A stretch of DNA of 26,149 nucleotides from a virus: positions 1 to 26,149 of the IMG/VR virus record IMGVR_UViG_3300044957_000416; one strand, given 5' to 3'. A program made the translations under genes and the position numbers. Each line of letters opens with the position of its first letter. Within the stretch, counting starts at the first letter, position 1. Below the pieces are notes generated by a model. It was not told the DNA's origin and ran no database searches. It saw nothing but the letters and a program-made list of their open reading frames with translations. Shown in pieces: positions 21,965 through 26,149 of the stretch.

Positions 21965-22173
21965 GCCGCGCTCTCGATCTCGGTGACGGCCGCGAACACC
22001 TCGATCAGCGCCGCCTCAAGCGCGGGGCCGGAGCCGCGCGCCTCGTGCCCCTTCGACGTGATCGCTACCGCGACCCATTCGCCTCGAGGCGGGCGCTCGA
22101 CGGTGAGCCGTTGGAGCTCGAACGCCGAGATCGCGTTCGCGAGGTCGAGCACGAGAGGTCCGGGCGCGCTCAC
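21961..22173 (-). CDS. Small early protein, unrecognised
   Basis: 70 aa from GTG 22173 (minus), with 4-bp overlaps to both neighbours, so translationally coupled. The sequence has a compact alternating pattern (LVLDLANAISAFELQRLTVE, then EWVAVAITSKGHEARG, then a C-terminal helix AALIEVFAAVTEIE), like a small alpha/beta fold. A longer reading upstream would overlap the next gene out of frame and is not supported. Confidence 0.5.
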   Translation of the reverse strand: MSAPGPLVLDLANAISAFELQRLTVERPPRGEWVAVAITSKGHEARGSGPALEAALIEVFAAVTEIESAA

Positions 22174-22400
22174 TTCGACGGCTCCTCGAGCGCGGCGAGC
22201 GCGAGTTCGTGTTTCTCCCACGACGCAAACACGGCCTCGACCGCGTCCGCGTCCGTCGCGCGCTCGTCCGCGTTCGCGAGCGGCACGAGCGCGAGCTGCG
22301 CGCGACGCAACGGCAACCACTTGCGAAGCGCCGCCATCGCCCTCGCGCGCTCACGCGCTTCGGCCTTGTCCACAACCCTCGTCGCTGCATCGAGCTTCAT
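22170..22400 (-). CDS. Small early protein, first gene of the leftward operon
   Basis: 76 aa from ATG 22400 (minus), with GAGGTGCGG just upstream as ribosome-binding site. A longer version from 22451 would begin inside the putative promoter region, so it is less likely. The protein is helical and charged (KAEARERARAMAALRKWLPL), with no membrane segment. It starts the operon that carries the exonuclease. Function unknown; a small DNA-associated or regulatory protein is possible. Confidence 0.5.
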   Translation of the reverse strand: MKLDAATRVVDKAEARERARAMAALRKWLPLRRAQLALVPLANADERATDADAVEAVFASWEKHELALAALEEPSK

Positions 22401-22495
22401 CACCGCACCTCCGACCTCGCTTCTGCCACGCGCCGGTAAGCAAGTCAACAAATCTTACTTGACCTCGCACGAGCCCACGCGCACTCTCGGCGCTC
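22401..22495. promoter_or_regulatory. Divergent early promoter/operator region
   Basis: 95 bp between the leftward and rightward early operons, noticeably AT-richer at its centre. GTCAA (22444-22448) and TTGAC (22459-22463) form an inverted pair 10 bp apart, and each is a -35-like TTGAC for one direction: TTGACC rightward, TTGACT leftward. A second inverted pair is GTAAG (22436-22440) and CTTAC (22454-22458). The -10 boxes are weak (CAGAAG leftward; none clear rightward). The RHH gene begins at 22496, so it may regulate this region. Confidence 0.5.
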
Positions 22496-22651
22496 ATGGA
22501 GAACGATGATTCGCTGACGATCAAACTGCCGCGCGATCTTCGCCGCTGGCTTCGCGTGCAGGCCGCTGTGCGCGAGGTGTCGGTGAGCGCGCTCGTGCGC
22601 GAGCTGCTTGAGGCTGCTCGAGCGACGACGAAGAAAGGGGCTCGCCGATGA
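22496..22651 (+). CDS. Ribbon-helix-helix (CopG/Arc-type) DNA-binding protein
   Basis: 51 aa from ATG 22496. Reads ENDDSLTIKLPRDLRRWL, then a second helix with SVSALVRELLEAAR: the ribbon (LTIKLP), helix A and helix B of a small CopG/Arc repressor. It is the first gene of the rightward operon and lies directly beside the divergent intergene with paired repeats, so autoregulation or an early-switch role is plausible. The next start overlaps its stop by 4 bp (ATGA). No ligand-binding part. Confidence 0.65.
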   Translation: MENDDSLTIKLPRDLRRWLRVQAAVREVSVSALVRELLEAARATTKKGARR

Positions 22652-22812
22652 ACGACGACGACGGCTTTCGCACCGATCGCACCTACTCGACGCCGGTCTA
22701 CCGGCACGGCTTCTATGTGAAGTCGCACCGCTGGTACTACGACGAGTGCGGCAGCCCCGTGCCGCTCGACGACGACGGCCCGGGCTTCGACGACGACGAC
22801 GAGGACGAGTGA
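22648..22812 (+). CDS. Acidic small protein, unrecognised
   Basis: 54 aa from ATG 22648 (ATGA overlap with the RHH gene). Aromatic core (YSTPVYRHGFYVKSHRWYY) followed by a strongly acidic tail ending FDDDDEDE. The tail could mimic DNA or bind a basic partner, but that is speculation. The methyltransferase ATG overlaps its stop. Confidence 0.45.
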   Translation: MNDDDGFRTDRTYSTPVYRHGFYVKSHRWYYDECGSPVPLDDDGPGFDDDDEDE

Positions 22813-23552
22813 TGTTCTCGGCCCGACACGGCGACGCGCTCGACTGGCTGCGGTCGCTTGACGACGAGAGCGTCGATCTCTGCGTCTCCGATCCGGCCTA
22901 CGCATCGCTCGAGAAGCACCGCGCGCGGGGCACCACGACGCGCCTCAAGGTAAGCGAGGGCTCGTCGAACGCGTGGTTTGACATCGTGCCGAACAGCTAC
23001 TTCGGCCCGCTGTTCGCCGAGCTGCATCGCGTGCTCGTGCGCGACGCCCACTGTTACATCCTCTGCGACCAAGAGACCGCCTTCGATGTCGTGAAGCCGT
23101 GCGCGATCGCCGCGGGCTTTCAGTGGTGGAAGGCGCTCGTGTGGGACAAGCAGACGATCGGGATGGGCTACCACTACCGCTCGCGGTTCGAGCACGTCTG
23201 CTTCCTCGAGAAAGGCAAGCGCAGGCTCTCGGATCTCGGCGTGCCCGACGTGCTCGACTTCCCGCGCGTGCGCGACGGGTACCCGACCGAGAAGCCCGTC
23301 GAGCTCTTGCGCGTGCTCGTCACGCAGAGCAGCGAACCGGGCGAGCTGGTGATCGACCCCTTCATGGGCTCGGCGTCGTGCGGCGAGGCCGCGCTTCTCG
23401 AGGGTCGAAGGTTCGCAGGCGTCGATCTCTCACCCGACGCTGTCGCGCAGTCGCGCGCGCGACTTCGTCGCTTCGGACAAGAGGCCGACATCATCACACC
23501 GAGGCGTCGACGCTCGCTCTTCGACGAGCTTCCGAAAGGCAAGGGACCGTGA
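22812..23552 (+). CDS. DNA adenine/cytosine-N4 methyltransferase, beta-class
   Basis: 246 aa from ATG 22812. Motif IV reads VSDPAY (Asp27 to Tyr30), where DPPY is usual; motif I comes later as DPFMGSASCGEAALLEGRRFAGVDL split at residues ~182-206; TEKPVELL lies between. Motif IV before motif I marks the beta class of N6-adenine/N4-cytosine methyltransferases. No restriction partner is visible, so it is probably an orphan used for self-protection or regulation. The Pro-to-Ala change in the catalytic motif is unusual and may alter activity. It sits with RusA and the replication genes. Confidence 0.7.
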   Translation: MFSARHGDALDWLRSLDDESVDLCVSDPAYASLEKHRARGTTTRLKVSEGSSNAWFDIVPNSYFGPLFAELHRVLVRDAHCYILCDQETAFDVVKPCAIAAGFQWWKALVWDKQTIGMGYHYRSRFEHVCFLEKGKRRLSDLGVPDVLDFPRVRDGYPTEKPVELLRVLVTQSSEPGELVIDPFMGSASCGEAALLEGRRFAGVDLSPDAVAQSRARLRRFGQEADIITPRRRRSLFDELPKGKGP

Positions 23553-24070
23553 CCGCTCCGCTTCTGCTCTTCACCGTTCCGATCGTCGCATCGTGGCAAC
23601 GCATGCGCGTCGGGAAGGGTCGCCACTACAAGGCACCCGAGCAGCGCGAGCTGCAGAACCTGATCGCGATCCACGCGATCCGCGCGCGCAACGTGTGGTC
23701 GCAGACCTCGCGATCGTGGGATCCGACCGCGCGCTTCGCGCTCACGATCGCGTACCACGCGCCGGACATGCGACGGCGCGACGTCGACCGCGTCGAGTCG
23801 CTCGTGCTCGACGCGCTCACGGGAACCATCTGGCTCGACGACTCCGACCGCTACGTCGTCGACGCGCGCACGGTGCGATGCGACGCCGAGGGCCGCGCGC
23901 TCGTGCACATCGGCTCCGGCGAAGCCACGACGCACCGCGTCGCAACCGTCCCCGAGGGCTCGACCTACATCATCGTCGAGCGCGTCGGGGATCCGCTCCC
24001 GGCCCCGAAGCGGTCTCGCTCGGTCGCGACGCGTCGCTCGACGTCGCGCGCGGTCACAGTCCGGCGTTGA
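23549..24070 (+). CDS. RusA-like Holliday-junction resolvase
   Basis: 173 aa from GTG 23549 (GTGA overlap). Diagnostic stretch MRRRDVDRVESLVLDAL (Asp78, Asp80, Asp88) then TIWLDDSDRYVV (Asp97, Asp98): the acidic residues that in RusA coordinate metal and cut Holliday junctions. N-terminal FTVPIVASWQRMRVG is also typical. The C-terminal ~40 residues are a basic extension (PAPKRSRSVATRRSTSR) that may hold DNA. Its operon neighbours (methyltransferase, initiator, loader) fit recombination/replication. Confidence 0.7.
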   Translation: MTAPLLLFTVPIVASWQRMRVGKGRHYKAPEQRELQNLIAIHAIRARNVWSQTSRSWDPTARFALTIAYHAPDMRRRDVDRVESLVLDALTGTIWLDDSDRYVVDARTVRCDAEGRALVHIGSGEATTHRVATVPEGSTYIIVERVGDPLPAPKRSRSVATRRSTSRAVTVRR

Positions 24071-24106
24071 CATGTCACGTTACCGCGTGACATGGTGCGT
24101 GACATG
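24071..24106 (+). promoter_or_regulatory. Operator-like inverted and direct repeats at the initiator start
   Basis: CATGTCACG (24071-24079) and CGTGACATG (24086-24094) form a perfect 9-bp inverted repeat with a 6-bp spacer. CGTGACATG occurs again at 24098-24106, 12 bp after the previous copy. The array runs across the possible ATG starts at 24092 and 24104. Its core CGTGACA also occurs in the internal repeat cluster at 24497 in the opposite orientation. Confidence 0.6.
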
Positions 24107-25021
24107 ACGGGATACACCAAGCTCTTTGGGTCGATCTTGCGGTCCACCGTGTGGCGCGCGCCCGCGCACGTCCGGCTCGTGTGGATCGCGCTGCTCGCGC
24201 TGGCCGACCGCGACGGGGAGGTCGACGCCTCGATCCCCGGCCTCGCGGACGCCGCGGGCGTGGAGCTCGAACAGTGCGAAGAGGCGCTCGCGGTGTTCCT
24301 CGCGCCCGACCGCTACAGCCGGACGCCGGACCACGAGGGCCGTCGCATCGAGAAGATCGACGGGGGATGGCGGTTGCTCAACCACGCGAAGTATCAGCAG
24401 CGGCTCGGCCTCGAGGAACGCCGACAACGCGATCGCGAGCGGCAGGCGAGGCACCGCGCCGCGGTGAAATCGCGAGAAACCTCGGCAGAAGCCCCCCTGT
24501 CACGCCCTGTCACAGCCGGTCACACGGAATCCGACACGCAGACGCAGCTGCAGACGCAGACGCAGACGGAACCCTCTCCCAAGCGAGAGGGTTCCTCGCG
24601 TGCGCGCGCGCGCGCGACGGGCGGGGTCGACGAGCCGGAACCGCGCCCGAGCCCCGTGCTCGACGAGGCCCGTCGAGCGGAGGCCGCACGCGCACGCCTC
24701 GCGCCGATCTGGCGAGAGCGAACCGGCGCGACCCCGCTCGAGCTGTCGGCGCTCACGCCTCGGGCCGAGATCGTCGCTCAGCTCGCGGGCCTCCCCGACG
24801 AGCCCCAGCTGAGCGCGGCCGTCGGGCGCTTCTTCGACGACGAGGCGATGCGCCGCAAGGGATGGCCCGTCGCGTGGTTCCTTCGCAACCCCGCTCAGTG
24901 GACCGGGCGCGGAGGTGCCAAGGGCGGGCACGCGCCCGCGCGCAAGGGCTCCGACTACGAAGCTCGCGAGATGAGCTTCGAGCAACTCATGCAAGAGAGC
25001 GAGGGTAAAGCCAATGGGTGA
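24104..25021 (+). CDS. Replication initiator protein (phage O-like)
   Basis: 305 aa from ATG 24104; an ATG four codons earlier (24092) is also possible. Residues 1-100 resemble the N-terminal winged-helix domain of phage replication proteins: GYTKLFGSILRSTVW, then RLVWIALLALADRDGEV, SIPGLADAAGV, then EGRRIEKIDGGWRLLNHAKY. Residues 105-195 form a disordered, repeat-rich linker, and the rest a C-terminal helicase-loader interaction part (AQLAGLPDEPQLSAAVGRFF, WPVAWFLRNPAQW). It is followed by a DnaC-like loader, as in lambda O/P. An origin-like repeat cluster lies within its linker DNA. The stop overlaps the loader by 8 bp. Confidence 0.7.
   Translation: MTGYTKLFGSILRSTVWRAPAHVRLVWIALLALADRDGEVDASIPGLADAAGVELEQCEEALAVFLAPDRYSRTPDHEGRRIEKIDGGWRLLNHAKYQQRLGLEERRQRDRERQARHRAAVKSRETSAEAPLSRPVTAGHTESDTQTQLQTQTQTEPSPKREGSSRARARATGGVDEPEPRPSPVLDEARRAEAARARLAPIWRERTGATPLELSALTPRAEIVAQLAGLPDEPQLSAAVGRFFDDEAMRRKGWPVAWFLRNPAQWTGRGGAKGGHAPARKGSDYEAREMSFEQLMQESEGKANG
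24497..24595 (+). other. Candidate replication origin inside the initiator gene
   Basis: Three GTCAC-core direct repeats at exact 10-bp spacing (CTGTCAC at 24497 and 24507, CGGTCAC at 24517), then a hexamer array CAGACG in five units (24539-24568; the second is CAGCTG), then a perfect inverted repeat with 11-bp arms: 24568-24578 against 24585-24595, loop CCAAGC. The array codes the TQTQLQTQTQT linker. Lambda's origin also lies within gene O in the linker part. The core matches the operator-like repeats at the gene's start. Function is an inference; the repeats are directly visible. Confidence 0.55.
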
Positions 25022-25736
25022 CAGCGAACCGATCCGGCCGGAGTTCCAGGCGATGCTCGACTCGATGCGTGAGGCGGGCGCGTTCGCGACCGAAGAGCAA
25101 GTCGCGGAGTACGAGCGGGCGCAGCGGCGCGAGCTGCGAGTGCAGGCTCTTGCGTCGAGCGGGCTGCACCTCCCCGACGAGGATCGACGCCTCGTGCTCT
25201 CGGGGAGGCTCGACCGCACGAAGGTCGCGTGCGCGACGGTCGCGACGTGGGCAAGGGGAGCTCCCAAGCCGGGGCAGCCCACGGTCGGATGCACGCCGGG
25301 GATCCTCGTGCTCTGCGGGGGCGTGGGGACGGGCAAGACGCTCGCGGCCGCTTGGTGGCTCTCGCACGTTCGCGGGCGGGCGCTCACGATCCACGAAGCC
25401 GTGCGCGTGTACACGCGATGGAAGCGCGCGACCTACAAGCCCGAACAGGCCGAAGAGGCGCTCGAGCGCATCGCGCGGATCGACTGCCTCGTGCTCGACG
25501 AGCTCGGGCAAGAGAGCGACTCCGACGCCGAGACCGCGCGAGAGGTGCTGCACTGGATCGTCGACCGACGGCAGAGCGCACGCAGGCGCACGCTCATCAT
25601 CACAAACCTCACCTCGAGCGACCTCGGCGCGCGCTTCGTGCGAGGCGACTACGACGGGCGCACCGCCGATCGGTTGAAGGCACACGGACAGGTCGTCGAG
25701 GTCGCGGGCGAGTCGATGCGACGGAGGCGACCGTGA
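25014..25736 (+). CDS. DnaC/IstB-like helicase loader ATPase
   Basis: 240 aa from ATG 25014 (8-bp overlap with the initiator). Walker A CGGVGTGKT at residues 101-109, Walker B CLVLDELG with Asp162 and Glu163, and sensor region IITNLTSSDLGARF, then TADRLKAHGQVVEV and GESMRR, the usual DnaC/DnaI layout ending in an arginine-containing block. The N-terminal ~70 residues are helical and charged, as in the helicase-binding part. It loads the host DnaB helicase at the origin, taking the place of lambda P. Its GTGA overlap couples it to the small membrane gene. Confidence 0.75.
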   Translation: MGDSEPIRPEFQAMLDSMREAGAFATEEQVAEYERAQRRELRVQALASSGLHLPDEDRRLVLSGRLDRTKVACATVATWARGAPKPGQPTVGCTPGILVLCGGVGTGKTLAAAWWLSHVRGRALTIHEAVRVYTRWKRATYKPEQAEEALERIARIDCLVLDELGQESDSDAETAREVLHWIVDRRQSARRRTLIITNLTSSDLGARFVRGDYDGRTADRLKAHGQVVEVAGESMRRRRP

Positions 25737-25834
25737 CCGGGGAGCAGGCCGCGTCGCTCGCGCTCGTCTGGCTCTTCGTAATCACGGCGCTCCTGCTCAA
25801 GCCCGTCGTGCGTTGCTGGACGGAGGACGAGTGA
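25733..25834 (+). CDS. Very small single-span membrane protein
   Basis: 33 aa from GTG 25733, with 4-bp overlaps on both sides (loader stop; next GTG). Residues 5-25 are one hydrophobic span (ASLALVWLFVITALLLKPVV) followed by a short Cys-containing acidic end (RCWTEDE). The overlaps and the lack of any disabling stop support real translation. Function unknown; small early phage membrane proteins often alter host envelope processes. Confidence 0.45.
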   Translation: MTGEQAASLALVWLFVITALLLKPVVRCWTEDE

Positions 25835-26097
25835 GCTACCCCGACGACGTCGTCGCCGAGCAGACGTTTGACCTCTCGCCCGACGAGGTCGCGGAGCTGC
25901 ACGCGACCGGGGCCGGGCAGACGCTCGCGGGCAGGGGCGACCGTGTGACGTGGTCGACCGTCCGGCAGACCCTTCGCGACGGGCGGGTCCGATGGCTTAC
26001 TCGTGGGAACTGGCCGGGAAGGCCTCGGGGAGCGCCTGGGACGCCCGAGAGCGGGCAGGGACGGGGGAGCGGAGGTCGGAGGGCGCGCGGGCCGTAG
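25831..26097 (+). CDS. Small protein with repeat-derived C-terminus, unrecognised
   Basis: 88 aa from GTG 25831 (GTGA overlap). The first ~55 residues look like a small regulator-type domain (LSPDEVAELHATG, then VTWSTVRQTLRDGRVRWL). The last ~35 residues (GRPRGAPGTPE, then Gly/Arg-rich) are coded by dispersed repeat copy D, and the TAG stop lies in the repeat's GGGCCGTAGA block. So the C-terminus is likely set by the repeat, not by the original gene. A second frame starting at ATG 25992 stays open to the window end. Confidence 0.5.
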   Translation: MSYPDDVVAEQTFDLSPDEVAELHATGAGQTLAGRGDRVTWSTVRQTLRDGRVRWLTRGNWPGRPRGAPGTPESGQGRGSGGRRARGP

Positions 26098-26114
26098 AGA
26101 GCCTCGGAGAGGCC
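26011..26114 (+). repeat. Dispersed repeat copy D near the right end
   Basis: Carries a 19-bp block (26028-26046) identical to copy A1 at 2761-2779, plus GGAAGGCCT, GAGCGGAGGTC, GGGCCGTAGA and GCCTCGGAG shared with copy C at 17923. In an alternative frame it encodes ASGSAWDA then RRSEG and VESLGEA, close to the repeat peptide of copy A2. Sequence after it is G-rich (26115-26149) and shows no gene I can support. Confidence 0.55.
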
Positions 26115-26149
26115 CGGACGGGGGGGGTCACAGTTGTAGGGGGTCCAGG

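Noticed and set aside
22648-22812. Acidic protein as a DNA mimic or anti-restriction protein
   Set aside because: Only an acidic tail is visible; no family pattern, so no function is assigned.
1-26149. CRISPR arrays, tRNA or rRNA genes, insertion-sequence ends, integrase and attachment sites
   Set aside because: No regularly spaced repeats with spacers, cloverleaf-like blocks, transposase or integrase motifs were found by reading both strands.

Overview
The window is part of a tailed-phage or prophage genome. It is very GC-rich, with strong G/C third-position bias, frequent GTG starts and densely packed genes that often overlap by 4 bp (ATGA/GTGA). Base composition and the style of the fibre, neck and hub proteins suggest a high-GC host of the Myxococcota (Polyangia-like) type. 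This is an inference: no host gene, tRNA, integrase, terminase or portal lies in the window.

Layout. (1) 2-2046, head: end of a Mu gpI-like protease, a decoration protein and a Mu gpT-like major capsid protein, closed by two hairpins. (2) 2148-12944, neck and contractile tail in Mu-like order: gp36-like connector, a tandem-repeat protein, gp37-like neck protein, tail-completion protein, sheath, tube, tail-assembly chaperone with a canonical -1 frameshift site (G_GGA_AAA), tape measure, hub/spike and three baseplate proteins. (3) 12986-16160, three adsorption proteins, the last carrying a duplicate of the head decoration protein at its N-terminus. (4) 16157-18604, lysis: small membrane proteins, a holin-like protein with an internal lipoprotein start, an amidase endolysin and an exported second putative hydrolase. 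(5) 22400 to 18595, minus strand: seven overlapping early genes including a YqaJ-type exonuclease, its probable annealing partner and an HD phosphohydrolase. (6) 22496-26149, plus strand: ribbon-helix-helix regulator, acidic small protein, DNA methyltransferase, RusA-like resolvase, replication initiator, DnaC-like helicase loader and small proteins.

The virion module is Mu-like but the replication/recombination module is lambda-like (exonuclease/annealing pair, RusA, initiator, loader), so the phage is a mosaic that probably replicates by theta/recombination rather than transposition. The two early operons diverge from a 95-bp AT-richer intergene with opposed TTGAC boxes.

Features most worth a second look: the decoration-domain/fibre fusion (possible head fibre); an origin-like cluster inside the initiator gene that shares a 7-bp core with an operator-like repeat at the gene's start; a domain inserted in both sheath and neck protein; a dispersed repeat family at gene-module borders; and the holin/lipoprotein dual-start gene.
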